Shown: piece by piece, positions 7,428 to 16,514 of the stretch
How positions within the stretch are numbered: the first letter of the stretch is position 1
Layout: each line of letters starts with the position of its first letter
Assembly (NCBI GenBank): GCA_016185145.1
Contig: JACPOB010000081.1
Span: forward strand, 1-64,000
DNA: 64,000 nt
Source of the DNA: Rhodospirillales bacterium
Lineage (GTDB): Bacteria; Pseudomonadota; Alphaproteobacteria; Reyranellales; Reyranellaceae
Direction of reading: 5' to 3'
Notes under the pieces: model-generated
Told to the model about the DNA's origin: nothing
Databases searched by the model: none
The model's input: only the letters and a program-made list of their open reading frames with translations
Made by a program: the position numbers and the translations under genes

Positions 7428-8327
7428 TCAAACCTTGACGGCGGACGCGCGGTAGATCTCGTCGATCGACGCGGCCAGCGCAGCGTCGAACCCGGCGTCG
7501 CTCATCGGCCGCGTGAGGCCTTCGGTCAGGGCGCGCGAGAAGCTTGCGATCATGCCGTGATTGGCGGCCAGGCGGCGGCAGGCATCGGCGCGCGTGTAGC
7601 CGCCCGACAGCGCCACGACGCGCGCGACGCCGGCATGCTCGATCAGCGGCCTGTAGAAGTCGGGGGCCTCGGGCAGGGTGAGCTTGAGCATCACCTGCCT
7701 GCCCTTCGGCAAGGCATCGAGCCGGCCGACCAGCGCGTCGCGGAGAAGAGCCTCGCACGCGGCCTTGTCGGGGCTCTTGATCGAAATCTCCGGCTCGATG
7801 ATGGGCATCAGCCCGTGCGCCGAGATCCGGTCGGCAATCTCGAACTGCTGGGCGACGATCGCCGCAATGCCCGGCTTCGAGGCGTGGGCGATCACCGAGC
7901 GCATCTTGGTGCCGAAGACGTCGAGGCCGACGGCGCGCTCGAGCAGGGCATCGAGGCCGGGGATCGGCTTCATCAGGGAGACGCCGTCCTTCTCGGCTTC
8001 GAGCCCCTTGTCGACCTTGAGGAACGGCACGACGCCGCGCTCCTGCCACAGGAAGGCCGGCACCGGCTTGCCCTTCGTTTCGCCGTCCATGGTGTGCTCG
8101 AACAGGATGGCGGCGATCACCGCGGCGCTGGTGAAGGCCGGCGCTGTCATGATGCGCACGCGCATCTCGTGCATCAGCTTGAACATCTCGGCCTCGTCGC
8201 CGTGCCAGGCGCTGTCCGGGATGCCGTAGGCGCGCAGCGCGCCCGGCGTCGAGCCGCCGCTCTGGTCGAGCGCAGCGATGAAGCCCGGCTTGGCGGACAT
8301 CTGCTTGTACATCGCGTCATTGGCCAT
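7428..8327 (-). CDS. Class I fructose-bisphosphate aldolase
   Basis: A 299-residue class I (Schiff-base) fructose-1,6-bisphosphate aldolase. The protein begins near the family signature ALDQSGGSTPGAL (about residues 19-31), contains FLWQERGVVPFLKVDKG, and carries the lysine of QVMLKLTLPEAPDFY expected to form the Schiff base. The SGGYTRADAC phosphate-binding segment follows. The ATG at 8327 is preferred over longer frames because GAGGATG lies just upstream and the family starts here. Acts in cytosolic glycolysis/gluconeogenesis. Divergent from the SDR gene at 8481. Confidence 0.93.
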   Translation of the reverse strand: MANDAMYKQMSAKPGFIAALDQSGGSTPGALRAYGIPDSAWHGDEAEMFKLMHEMRVRIMTAPAFTSAAVIAAILFEHTMDGETKGKPVPAFLWQERGVVPFLKVDKGLEAEKDGVSLMKPIPGLDALLERAVGLDVFGTKMRSVIAHASKPGIAAIVAQQFEIADRISAHGLMPIIEPEISIKSPDKAACEALLRDALVGRLDALPKGRQVMLKLTLPEAPDFYRPLIEHAGVARVVALSGGYTRADACRRLAANHGMIASFSRALTEGLTRPMSDAGFDAALAASIDEIYRASAVKV

Positions 8328-8480
8328 GATCATCATCCTCCCGAGTGCTGGCTTGAGTTCCTCGACCGGCAAGGATAGGCCGGGCAACTGTAGTCCGGTT
8401 TGACCTTGAACGGGAATGCCCGAGTGGCGCCTGTGGCGCGATGCTATGCTGGACCGAACGGAAGCCCCGGGGGGACGCAC

Positions 8481-9329
8481 ATGAAGGATCTTGCAGGAAA
8501 GACGGCGTTCGTGACGGGCGCTGCCTCAGGCATCGGGTTCGGGATCGCCTCCGCCCTGGCCCAGGCCGGCGTGAAGGTCATGCTTTGCGACATCGAGGAG
8601 GCGGCTCTGCCGGCGGCGCTCGAGAAGCTGAGGTCGACCAACGCCGACGTCGACGGCGTGCGAGCCGACGTCTCGCTCAAGGGCGAGCTCGCGGCGGCGG
8701 CCGAGGCCACTCTCGCGCGCTACGGCAAGGTCCACATCCTGGTCAACAATGCCGGCGTCGGCGGCGGCGGGCCCTACGGCATGTGGAGCGATGCCGCGTG
8801 GGACTGGACGCTGGGCGTGAACCTGCGGGCCGTCGTATGGGGCATCGAGATCTTCGGCCCGCTGATCGAGCGGCACGGCGAGGGCGGGCACATCGTCTCG
8901 ACCGCCTCGATCGCCGGCCTGATCTCCGGCGGCAGCATCCCCTACAATGTCTCCAAGTACGGCGTGGTCGCGCTGTCGGAGGGCCTGCGGCTGGAACTCG
9001 CGCCGCGCGGCATCGGCGTCTCGGTGCTGTGCCCGGGCTACATCCGAACCCAGATCGCCGATTCGCGCCGCAATCTGCCGGAGCGCTTCGCCGGCAAGGT
9101 CGTCCGGCCGCCGGCAACCGGCCCCGTCGCCGAGCGCATCAAATCCATGCGCGACCGCCTCGCCCAGGGCATCGATCCGCTTTATGTCGGCGAACTGGTC
9201 CGCGAAGGCATCGAGGACGACTGGCCCTACATCTTCACCGACAACGAGCTCGAGCCGTACATCGAAGCACGCTTTGCCGCAATCAAGGAGGGCTTCGACC
9301 GGATTCGCGGACGTGTCCCGAGGCGTTGA
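8481..9329 (+). CDS. SDR family oxidoreductase
   Basis: A 282-residue short-chain dehydrogenase. TGAASGIGFG near residue 12, LVNNAGVGGGG, STASIAGL and YNVSKYG (YxxSK) are all present. The C-terminus is about 30 residues longer than a minimal SDR, with a region (EDDWPYIFTDNELEPYIEAR) typical of SDRs acting on larger substrates. The ATG at 8481 follows GGGGGGACGCAC. Monocistronic between the divergent aldolase and the convergent cupin gene. Confidence 0.9.
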   Translation: MKDLAGKTAFVTGAASGIGFGIASALAQAGVKVMLCDIEEAALPAALEKLRSTNADVDGVRADVSLKGELAAAAEATLARYGKVHILVNNAGVGGGGPYGMWSDAAWDWTLGVNLRAVVWGIEIFGPLIERHGEGGHIVSTASIAGLISGGSIPYNVSKYGVVALSEGLRLELAPRGIGVSVLCPGYIRTQIADSRRNLPERFAGKVVRPPATGPVAERIKSMRDRLAQGIDPLYVGELVREGIEDDWPYIFTDNELEPYIEARFAAIKEGFDRIRGRVPRR

Positions 9330-9356
9330 GACGTCGAACGCCCTAGTCTTACTGAG

Positions 9357-9809
9357 TCAGAGGGGATTGGGTCCCAGCACTTCCCAGCCGGACTCCTCCA
9401 GCCGCTTCTTGAGGTCGCCGTCGGGCGGCCGCTCGAGCATCCCCTCGACGAAGCGGCCGGCGCCGGCCGGGGTATAGAGGAACACGACCCGGCCCGGTTG
9501 GCTGCCGCTGTTCTTCCAGGCGTGCGGCACGTTGCGCGGCAGGAAGGCGCAGGTGCCTGGCCCGCCGGTCGTGACCTCCTCGCCGATCTTGAACGTGAAC
9601 TCTCCCTCGAGCACCCAGGCGATCTCGTCGCTGTCGCGATGGAGATGGAGCCAGCTGTTCTTGGAGCCGGCCGGCACCGTCTGCTCGAACAGCGTGACGT
9701 TCTCGCCGGTCTCGCGGCCGAACAGCTTCATGGACATGCCTTGGCCCGACGCTTCCTCGAGATGCTTGCCGCCGCCCGGCGGCACGACGACACCCTTGCT
9801 CATGGTCAT
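9357..9809 (-). CDS. Cupin domain protein
   Basis: A 150-residue single-domain cupin. The metal motif is in SWLHLHRDSDEIAWVLEGEF (HxH then E), with the second motif FLPRNVPHAWKN supplying the third histidine. AGGAGG precedes the ATG at 9809; a second ATG two codons in is also possible. No DNA-binding domain, so probably a small metal-dependent enzyme or sugar/acid-binding protein. The interval 9810-9980 downstream of the start contains only a short orphan frame. Confidence 0.85.
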   Translation of the reverse strand: MTMSKGVVVPPGGGKHLEEASGQGMSMKLFGRETGENVTLFEQTVPAGSKNSWLHLHRDSDEIAWVLEGEFTFKIGEEVTTGGPGTCAFLPRNVPHAWKNSGSQPGRVVFLYTPAGAGRFVEGMLERPPDGDLKKRLEESGWEVLGPNPL

Positions 9810-9980
9810 GGGGGCCTCCTCGATGCGGACGGGACGAGGGTAGGCCCGCTACCAGGCAGCCACAACCACGATCTCGCCGACCACCGGCAGCATGACCGTC
9901 GACTACTTTCCGTTCGGCCACGCATCCCTGGTCCGCCTCGTCGACCGCTTCGTCACAGAGATGCGCGGCATCAACCGGAC

Positions 9981-11141
9981 TCAGCCCCAGAGCCGCTTGC
10001 TGGCGATCGCCGCGCCGTCGCGCATCGCTTCGAGCTTGGCCCAGACCACGTCCTCGGAGACCTGGGTGTCGCCGACGATGGTGCCGAAGCCGCAATCGGT
10101 GCCGGCCATGACGCGCTCGCGGTCGCCGACGGCGCGCACGGCGCGCTCCAGCCGTTCGGCGATCACCTGCGGGTGCTCGACGTAGTTGTGCGTCGATTCG
10201 ACGACGCCGCAGACCAGGGCCATGTGGTCGGGCAGCTTCTGGGTGCGGAAGGCGTCGATCTCGTGGCTGTGGCGCGCATTGGCGAAGGGCAGGCAGAGCG
10301 CACCGGCCTTCACCTGGAAGCAGACGGGCAGCACGTCGGGCGCCGGCACGTCGTTCACGTGCGGGCTGTCGCGGTTGCCCCAGCAGGCGTGGAAGCGCAC
10401 CCGCTCGGCCGGGATGCCGGCCAGCGCCTCGTTCGGCGCCGCGACATGCATCTCCATCGCTGCGATGAATTTCGGCAGCGGCTCGTCCTGGAAGTAGCCG
10501 GCGCGCTCGATACCGAGGTCGGGCGAGTCGATCTGCAGCACGTGGCCCTGCGCCACGATGAACTCGTATTCGCGGCCGAGCTCGCGGGCGAGGGCGAAGA
10601 CGTAGGCCTCGTGGCTGTCGTAGTGCTGGTTCTGCAGCGAGCAGGCGGCGAAGCCGGGCGAGACGGCCGTGACGAAGGTTTCCGTGAAGCGCCTTGTCTG
10701 GCGCCGCAGCGCGCGGGCGAAGGCGTCGAGCTCGGCCTTCGCGCCGTCCAGGCTCTCGTAGCGCACCGGGCCGATCGCGGCCGGGAAGCCGTAGACGTTG
10801 AGCCGGCGCACGCCGCGCGCCTGGTAGTTCTGCCACCACTTGGGAAAGTGCTGCATGTCGAGGATCGGCCGACGCTTCGATTGGCCGCCGAAGCCTGACA
10901 TGCGCCCGGTGATGTAGCCGAAGAAGGTGGAGCGCGGCATCTCGCCGTCGTTGCCGACATCGATGCCGCAGTCGAGCTGGCGGCGCACGATCAGGTCCAT
11001 CGCCTCGTCGGTCAGCGCCGGGATTTGCGCGGCGTCGACAGGCTTGCCCTCGGCCTGGGCGACCAGCAGGTCGGCCAGCACGTCCGGCCGCGGCAGGCTG
11101 CCCATGTGGGTGGTCAGGATGCGATCCGTGCTGCGTTTCAT
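9981..11141 (-). CDS. MetE-core (cobalamin-independent methionine synthase II-like) protein
   Basis: A 386-residue protein equal to the C-terminal catalytic barrel of MetE without the N-terminal domain. It opens with RILTTHMGSLPRP, the family's first strand. The zinc ligands appear kept: RFHACWGN (HxC) and GTDCGFGT. Stand-alone MetE-core proteins include methyltransferases and alkyltransferases on thiols (for example epoxyalkane:CoM transferase), so the substrate need not be homocysteine. The ATG at 11141 begins MKRSTDRILTTH. Tail-to-tail context is absent; the LysR gene lies just upstream on the same strand. Confidence 0.85.
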   Translation of the reverse strand: MKRSTDRILTTHMGSLPRPDVLADLLVAQAEGKPVDAAQIPALTDEAMDLIVRRQLDCGIDVGNDGEMPRSTFFGYITGRMSGFGGQSKRRPILDMQHFPKWWQNYQARGVRRLNVYGFPAAIGPVRYESLDGAKAELDAFARALRRQTRRFTETFVTAVSPGFAACSLQNQHYDSHEAYVFALARELGREYEFIVAQGHVLQIDSPDLGIERAGYFQDEPLPKFIAAMEMHVAAPNEALAGIPAERVRFHACWGNRDSPHVNDVPAPDVLPVCFQVKAGALCLPFANARHSHEIDAFRTQKLPDHMALVCGVVESTHNYVEHPQVIAERLERAVRAVGDRERVMAGTDCGFGTIVGDTQVSEDVVWAKLEAMRDGAAIASKRLWG

Positions 11142-11207
11142 GCCGTCAACCAGGGTCCAGATTAGCAATGCGCGACACCCTTCGCGAGTCGCGGTCGGGC
11201 CGCCGGA

Positions 11208-12215
11208 TCATCGCGCTCGCCGTTTCGAGGGGGACTTGCGATCGGGCTGCCGCGCCGCCCGGGCCTTGGGGCGTACGAGCTTTTCGAACTGCTCTTTGGT
11301 GCGCTGTTCTCCCGAAGCAGTCGTTGCCCGCAGGAAGCGTGTGACGACATTGGCGAACACTTCCACGCGGCGCGGGGGATGGGCATTGGCATGGATCACC
11401 CAGACGCCCAGCTTGCCGCCGCCCGCCGGAAGGCTCTCGTAATCCGACAGCAACTGGACGAGCAAACCCGCGCGAATGTCGGCCGTGGGCAGCGGGCCGC
11501 CCAAGTGGGCAATCCCCAGTCCCTCGATCGCCATCGTGCGCAGCAGCAGCCAGCTGTTCGTCTGCACGTACGCATCGGGCTTGAACTCGGTCACGACGCC
11601 GGTCTTCGAGCGCAGTCGCCATACCGATTCGACCAGGGAACCGTGGACGAGGCATCGGTGGTGATCGAGATCGGCCGGCGTCCGCACACCGGCATGGCTC
11701 TTGATGTAGGAAGGAGAGGCGCAGACGAAGCGGCGGTAGTCATAGGCGCGTCGGCCGACGAGATCGGCCCTCGGCGACATGCCGGCATGAATGGCGAGAT
11801 CGCACGGCCCATCGAGCTCTCCCGGCGGATAGTCGCTCGTGAGCACATCGATGGTGATCTCCGGAAAGTCGCGCGAGAACTGCCTCAGTATGTCCGGCAG
11901 GTAGGAGGAGGCGATCCAGGCATCCATCGCCACCCGCACGCGGCCGCGCGGCACCGACTGCAACGCCCCGAGCATTTCCCGCAGCCTGGTCTCCCGCTGC
12001 AGCGATTCTTCGGCCCAGCGCAGATACACCCGGCCGGCCTCGGTCAAGGCAAGCGAGCGGGTCGAGCGGCTGACCAGGGTGACTCCGAGGTCCGCCTCGG
12101 CGCGGGCGAGATGACGGCTGGCGATCGACGGCGACATTTTGCGACGGCGGGCGGCAGCCGCCAGGCTGCCCGTCGCGGCGATGTCGGCGAACAACGCCGG
12201 AAAGTCGGATGACAT
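11208..12215 (-). CDS. LysR family transcriptional regulator
   Basis: A 335-residue LysR regulator. Its winged HTH is at about residues 5-60 (ADIAATGSLAAAARRRKMSP, SIASRHLARAEADLGVTL), followed by the effector domain (GRVRVAMDAWIASSYLPDIL). An unusual basic tail of about 40 residues (KARAARQPDRKSPSKRRAR) extends beyond the family norm. It is divergent from the amidohydrolase operon at 12366, with a palindrome between, and very likely regulates it. Confidence 0.92.
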   Translation of the reverse strand: MSSDFPALFADIAATGSLAAAARRRKMSPSIASRHLARAEADLGVTLVSRSTRSLALTEAGRVYLRWAEESLQRETRLREMLGALQSVPRGRVRVAMDAWIASSYLPDILRQFSRDFPEITIDVLTSDYPPGELDGPCDLAIHAGMSPRADLVGRRAYDYRRFVCASPSYIKSHAGVRTPADLDHHRCLVHGSLVESVWRLRSKTGVVTEFKPDAYVQTNSWLLLRTMAIEGLGIAHLGGPLPTADIRAGLLVQLLSDYESLPAGGGKLGVWVIHANAHPPRRVEVFANVVTRFLRATTASGEQRTKEQFEKLVRPKARAARQPDRKSPSKRRAR

Positions 12216-12245
12216 GGCGCTCGGCTTTCATTCGTTCGGTTTCAG

Positions 12246-12258
12246 CACGACTGTCGTG
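12246..12258. promoter_or_regulatory. Candidate LysR operator
   Basis: CACGACTGTCGTG, an inverted repeat with 5-bp arms and a 3-bp spacer, lies midway in the 150-base gap between the LysR gene and the operon starting at 12366. Size and place fit a LysR recognition site. Confidence 0.5.
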
Positions 12259-12365
12259 TAGTTCTCGTTCTTTCGCAAGGACCCCGGCTGCGCCTAATCA
12301 GGCGAAACAACGCCGCCGGCCCGCGAGGACGGCGGCTTCCCGGGACGAACGCAAAGGACACCGTC

Positions 12366-13595
12366 ATGCCAGCCACGGACAAAGTGTTTCTCGCGTCCGC
12401 CGACGGCCACGTCGGCGCGCCGACCGAGGACTACAAGCAGTATCTCGAGAAGAGGCATTTCCAGCCGTTCGAAGACTATCTCGCCCGGCACCAATGGCTA
12501 TGGTCGCCGGCGCACAAGGAGACCATGCTGTCGCCGAACCTGCACGACAGGATGCGCACGGTCGATACGTACGACAACAGCCGCGGGTCGCCGATCGTCT
12601 GGGACGCCTCGTATCGCCTGAAGGAGTACGACCGCGAAGGCATACTCGCGGAAGTCCTCGTGCCCGACGACCAGAACAGCAACGACCCGCCGTTCGGATC
12701 GGGACTGGCCACCGGCGCCGTCGCCGGCAGCAGCGACGAGCACTACCCACCCGAGTGGCAGCGCATAGGCGCGCGTGCCTACAATCGATGGCTCGCGGAC
12801 TTCTGCTCCGCCGATCGTTCGCGGTTGCTCGGTCTTACCATCCTCGGCTCGCTCGACGACATCGACTGGTGCGTGGCCGAGATAAAGCGCGCCTACGAGT
12901 CCGGACTGACGACGGGCGTGCTGCTGCCGCTCGAATACTATCAGCCGCTCTATCATCACCCGCGGTACGACCCGCTCTGGGAAGTGCTGCAGGAGCTCGA
13001 CCTCAGTGTCGTGTGCCACATCTCCAAGGGCGGACCGCAGTGGGTCGGCAACGATCCTTGGGTCATCTCGCGGGTCTGGGCGATCGAGGCGCGCTGGTTT
13101 GCGCAACGCCCCCTGTGGTGCCTGATCGTCGGCGGTGTGCTCGAGCGCTTCCCGCGCCTGCGGCTGGTGTTCACCGAGTTCGGTACCCAGTGGGTGCCGC
13201 AGACGCTCGAACTGCTCGACCGCTACACGATCACGGACAAGTCGGTGATGGCCGACTCAACCTGCAAGTATCCGCTGACGATGACGCCGAGCGAGTATTT
13301 CAGGCGCCAGTGCTACGTCGCCTATTCCGGGCTGGTCAGCCGCCAGGACCTCGAGGGCGAGCGGTTCAGCTCGGTGCCCAACGTCGTCTGGGGGGCCGAT
13401 ATCGGCCACGGCGAGGGCACCTGGCCGTCCGGACTCGATCAATTGCGCACGCTGGTCCAGGGCCTGCCCGAGAAGCCGATGCGCAAGTATCTCGGCGAGG
13501 ATCTGCATCGTGCCTTCCCGGGCGTGGGCCGCGACTACGGCGCCCTTCTTCAGCGCATCGCTCCCAGCGCCGGCCGCCTGGGCCTCGTCGCCTGA
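12366..13595 (+). CDS. Amidohydrolase family protein (amidohydrolase_2 type)
   Basis: A 409-residue TIM-barrel metal-dependent hydrolase or decarboxylase related to the ACMSD/amidohydrolase_2 group. The N-terminal metal motif appears as SADGHVGAP (DxH rather than DxHxH), with SVVCHISKGG and FGTQWVPQTL on later strands and GADIGHGEGTWP supplying the late acid. AAGGAC lies before the ATG at 12366. First gene of the LysR-divergent operon, followed by a cupin, an enolase-superfamily enzyme and a reductase, so it probably acts on an organic acid intermediate. Signal peptide absent: cytosolic. Confidence 0.88.
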   Translation: MPATDKVFLASADGHVGAPTEDYKQYLEKRHFQPFEDYLARHQWLWSPAHKETMLSPNLHDRMRTVDTYDNSRGSPIVWDASYRLKEYDREGILAEVLVPDDQNSNDPPFGSGLATGAVAGSSDEHYPPEWQRIGARAYNRWLADFCSADRSRLLGLTILGSLDDIDWCVAEIKRAYESGLTTGVLLPLEYYQPLYHHPRYDPLWEVLQELDLSVVCHISKGGPQWVGNDPWVISRVWAIEARWFAQRPLWCLIVGGVLERFPRLRLVFTEFGTQWVPQTLELLDRYTITDKSVMADSTCKYPLTMTPSEYFRRQCYVAYSGLVSRQDLEGERFSSVPNVVWGADIGHGEGTWPSGLDQLRTLVQGLPEKPMRKYLGEDLHRAFPGVGRDYGALLQRIAPSAGRLGLVA

Positions 13596-13615
13596 GCGAG
13601 GAAGAGGAAGCGATC

Positions 13616-14026
13616 ATGACGCAGGCAATTGCGCCCGGCCCGGTGGTGCTCGGTGATCCCGGCACCTTGCTGTTCGAGAACGAGAGGATCCGCGTCTGGG
13701 AACTCGTCATGAAGCCCGGCGAGATCTGCAACTGGCACGTCCATGAGTACGACCATCTGCTGGTCGTCATGGAGGGCGCCTCGATCGAGGCCTGGCGGGC
13801 CGACGGCAGCACCGGCAAGCTCGATATTCCGGACAACCAGGTCCTCTACATCCCGCGCACCGAGCAGCCCGAGATCGCCCGCAACGCGTCGGCGTCGAAA
13901 ACGCTCCGCGAGTTGATCATCGACCTGAAGGACGATCATGCCGAGCCGACGGCGCGTGCGCTGCTGCGGTTCTTCCAGCCCGGCACGGCGACCACGTCGC
14001 ATCCGCTTCCCGGGGGGCCGTCATGA
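13616..14026 (+). CDS. Cupin domain protein
   Basis: A 136-residue single cupin. NWHVHEYDHLLVVMEG holds the first metal motif (HxH and downstream E) and VLYIPRTEQPEIARN the second. The ATG at 13616 follows GAGGAAGAGGAAGCG. Its stop overlaps the next gene (ATGA), implying translational coupling with the enolase-superfamily enzyme. Role unknown; in such operons cupins often act on unstable keto or enol acids. Confidence 0.85.
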   Translation: MTQAIAPGPVVLGDPGTLLFENERIRVWELVMKPGEICNWHVHEYDHLLVVMEGASIEAWRADGSTGKLDIPDNQVLYIPRTEQPEIARNASASKTLRELIIDLKDDHAEPTARALLRFFQPGTATTSHPLPGGPS

Positions 14027-15114
14027 AGATCACCAGCATCGAGGTCGGCACCTACATGATGCCACGCCACGTGCCGCGCGGATACGAGGGGCGTCGCTGG
14101 GAAGTCCTGCCCACCGTCGTCGCTCATCTGCGCACCGACACCGGTATCGAGGGCATCGGTCACACGATCACGCTCAATCACGAGTTCACCCGATCCCTCG
14201 CCACGATGGTCGGCGAGATCGGCGAGCTCATGATCGGACAGGATCCGCGCCGAACCGAGCAGGCCCTGTCGAAAATCATCTACCCCGCGAACTGGGTCGG
14301 GCCGGGCGGCCTCCTCAACATCGCTGCCTGTGCGATCGACATCGCGCTGTGGGACATCGTCGGCAAGGACCTCGGCCAGCCCCTGTGGCGCCTCCTTGGC
14401 GGCGCCAATGACCGGATCCGCGTGTACGACAGCGGAAGCCTGATCGGCGTCGACGTCGAGACGCTGCAGCGCGGCGCGGAGAGCGCGTTGAAGGCCGGCT
14501 ATCGGGCGATGAAGATGCGGCCCGGCGGGGATCGCCATGGCCGAATCAAGGACACCGTCGCCCGGGTGCGCGCGATCCGCGACGTCATCGGCTACGACGT
14601 CGACCTGCTTTACGACGTCAACCAGACCTGGACGCCGTCGCGCGCCATCCGCGCCGGCCGAGCGCTCGAGGAGTTCGAGCTGTTCTGGATCGAGGATCCT
14701 ACCCTGATGCACGACGTTGCGGGGCAGGCCGCGGTTGCCCGCGCGCTCGACGTGCCGATCTGCTCGGGCGAGTACCACTACGACGTGCCGGCGCTGCTCA
14801 AGCTCCTGGAGGCGCGGGCCGTCGACTACCTCATGGTCGACATGATGCGCATGGGCGGCATCACCCAGTTTCGCAAGGTCGCCGCCATGGCCGAGGCCTT
14901 TGGCGTGCCGGTCGCCAGCCATCTGATCCCCGAGGTGTTCTGTCACTGCATCGCCGCCATCCCCAACGGGCTGATCGTCGAGGGCATGCCCTGGACCCAG
15001 GGCCTGTTCCGCGGGCTGCCCGAGCTGGCCGACGGCAAGCTGGTCCTGACCGAGCGCCCGGGCCACGGCCTCGAGCTCGATCCCGAAGCCGTCAAGAAAC
15101 ACCGCGCAGGCTAG
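14023..15114 (+). CDS. Mandelate racemase/muconate lactonizing enzyme family protein
   Basis: A 363-residue enolase-superfamily enzyme. N-terminal capping domain followed by the barrel with the general-base lysine in YRAMKMRPGG, metal ligands in LLYDVNQTW (Asp), LFWIEDPT (Glu) and ICSGEYHY (Glu), and a histidine in ASHLIPEVF of the mandelate-racemase pattern. This set supports proton abstraction alpha to a carboxylate (acid-sugar dehydration, racemisation or cycloisomerisation). Overlaps the cupin gene by four bases. Exact substrate not deducible. Confidence 0.92.
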   Translation: MKITSIEVGTYMMPRHVPRGYEGRRWEVLPTVVAHLRTDTGIEGIGHTITLNHEFTRSLATMVGEIGELMIGQDPRRTEQALSKIIYPANWVGPGGLLNIAACAIDIALWDIVGKDLGQPLWRLLGGANDRIRVYDSGSLIGVDVETLQRGAESALKAGYRAMKMRPGGDRHGRIKDTVARVRAIRDVIGYDVDLLYDVNQTWTPSRAIRAGRALEEFELFWIEDPTLMHDVAGQAAVARALDVPICSGEYHYDVPALLKLLEARAVDYLMVDMMRMGGITQFRKVAAMAEAFGVPVASHLIPEVFCHCIAAIPNGLIVEGMPWTQGLFRGLPELADGKLVLTERPGHGLELDPEAVKKHRAG

Positions 15115-15121
15115 GGTCGCC

Positions 15122-16114
15122 GTGCGCTACGTCATCTACGGTACCGGGGCGATCGGCGGCATCGTCGGTGCGCGGCTGCAGGCAGCGGGGCAGCAAGTCG
15201 TCTTCATTGCCCGCGGCTGCACCCTGGATGCGTTGCGGCGCGACGGTCTTACGCTGCGGACGGCGGATGAGCGCCGGACCTTCAAGGTCGACTGCGTCGC
15301 TACTCCCGTGGAAGCCGACATTTCGGCCGACGATGCCGTCATCCTGGCAATGAAGAGCCAGGATACGGTCGGCGCCCTCGGCGATCTCGCGGCGTGCGCT
15401 CCGGCCGGGGTGCCGGTGTTCTGCGCGCAGAATGGCGTCGCCAACGAACGCCTGGCATTGCGTCACTTCAGCAACGTCTACGGCATGTTCGTCTACATCT
15501 TCGGCCTTCACCTCGAGCCCGGTGTCGTGCAGTGCTACACCAGCCCGAGCTTCGGCGTGCTGGACCTCGGTCGCTTTCCCGGTGGCGCCGATGAGATCGG
15601 TCAGCGCACGACGGATCATCTCGCGGCTGCCGGCTTCGACACCTTCGGCCGCAGTGACATCATGCGGTGGAAGTACGGTAAGCTGCTGGCCAACCTGGCC
15701 AATGTGCTGCACGCCGCATGCGGCCCGAACGCGGCATTCAACGACATCCTCGATCAGGCACGGAGCGAGGGCGAGGCATGCCTTCGCGCGGCCGGCATCG
15801 CCTATGCCGGCGCCGACGAGCGCGCGCAGCGCATTGCGGCAATCCAGCCGCTCGAGACGATCGATGGTGCGCCATTTCCCGGCGGGTCGTCCTGGCAAAG
15901 CCTTGCCCGGGGGACCGGCAGTATCGAGACCGATTTCCTGAACGGCGAGATCGCGCTGCTCGGCCGCCTTCATGGCGTGCCGACGCCGGTGAACGAGATG
16001 CTGCAGGCCCTCAGCCGGAGCTTGCTGCAGGAAAAGAAGCGCCCGGCCTCGCTTTCGCCGGACAATGTTCGTTCGCTGCTGGCGCGGGGCGTTCAGGCCG
16101 CGGCTGCGGCCTGA
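15122..16114 (+). CDS. Ketopantoate reductase (PanE/ApbA)-family reductase
   Basis: A 330-residue NADPH-dependent 2-keto-acid reductase of the PanE family, from GTG 15122. It has the Rossmann motif YGTGAIGGIVGARL at the N-terminus, the AMKSQDT segment, and the catalytic lysine region MRWKYGKLLANLANVL in the C-terminal helical half. Because it lies inside a catabolic operon, reduction of a pathway keto acid is more likely than pantothenate synthesis. Spaced 7 bases from the upstream gene. Confidence 0.88.
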   Translation: MRYVIYGTGAIGGIVGARLQAAGQQVVFIARGCTLDALRRDGLTLRTADERRTFKVDCVATPVEADISADDAVILAMKSQDTVGALGDLAACAPAGVPVFCAQNGVANERLALRHFSNVYGMFVYIFGLHLEPGVVQCYTSPSFGVLDLGRFPGGADEIGQRTTDHLAAAGFDTFGRSDIMRWKYGKLLANLANVLHAACGPNAAFNDILDQARSEGEACLRAAGIAYAGADERAQRIAAIQPLETIDGAPFPGGSSWQSLARGTGSIETDFLNGEIALLGRLHGVPTPVNEMLQALSRSLLQEKKRPASLSPDNVRSLLARGVQAAAAA

Positions 16115-16134
16115 CAGCAACCAGGAGAGACGCA

Positions 16135-16449
16135 ATGCCCACTCATGGCCATGTCGTGCGGTTCCGCGCCAAGCCCGGCAAGCGCGACGAAGTGATCAAG
16201 GCCCTCGAGCCGATGTTCGAGGAAGTGAAGAAGGAACCCGGCACGCTGCTCTATCTCATGCACGTCTCGCAGACCGAGCCGGACGCCGTCTGGTTCTACG
16301 AGCGTTACGTCGATGAGGCGGCGTTCGAGGTTCATCGCACCAGCACCACCCATGACGCAGTCCTGGCGGCGTTGAAGCCGCTGGTTGCCTGGCCGCCGGA
16401 GATTCATTGGCTGGACCTGCTGGACAGCAAGGGCCTGCCGAAACCTTAG
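16135..16449 (+). CDS. Putative quinol monooxygenase (ABM domain)
   Basis: A 104-residue dimeric alpha-beta barrel protein. The pattern HVVRFRAKPGKRDEVIKALE, then EPGTLLYLMHVSQTEPDAVW and FYERYVDEAAFEVHR is that of the YgiN-like ABM group. AGGAGAGACGCA precedes the ATG at 16135. It follows the reductase within the same operon and may oxidise or detoxify a quinol or enol intermediate without a cofactor; this is inference from family. Confidence 0.85.
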   Translation: MPTHGHVVRFRAKPGKRDEVIKALEPMFEEVKKEPGTLLYLMHVSQTEPDAVWFYERYVDEAAFEVHRTSTTHDAVLAALKPLVAWPPEIHWLDLLDSKGLPKP

Positions 16450-16514
16450 AGCCTTTGGCGCCGGCGGTAGCCGCGCTGCGCAAGGGCAACCGTTCAACTG
16501 GGAGGAGGGTGACA

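Noticed and set aside
9810-9980. Short frame starting MTVDYFPFGHASLVRLVDRF
   Set aside because: It runs into the antisense of the MetE-core gene and shows no family; perhaps a relic, but not supportable as a gene.
12209-13615. The upstream part of a 605-residue frame ending in the cupin at 13616
   Set aside because: The region is the amidohydrolase in another frame; only the C-terminal cupin part is real.
15122-16114. Pantothenate biosynthesis panE
   Set aside because: Family match is good, but the operon context is catabolic and no other pan gene is near, so a pathway-specific keto-acid reductase is more likely.
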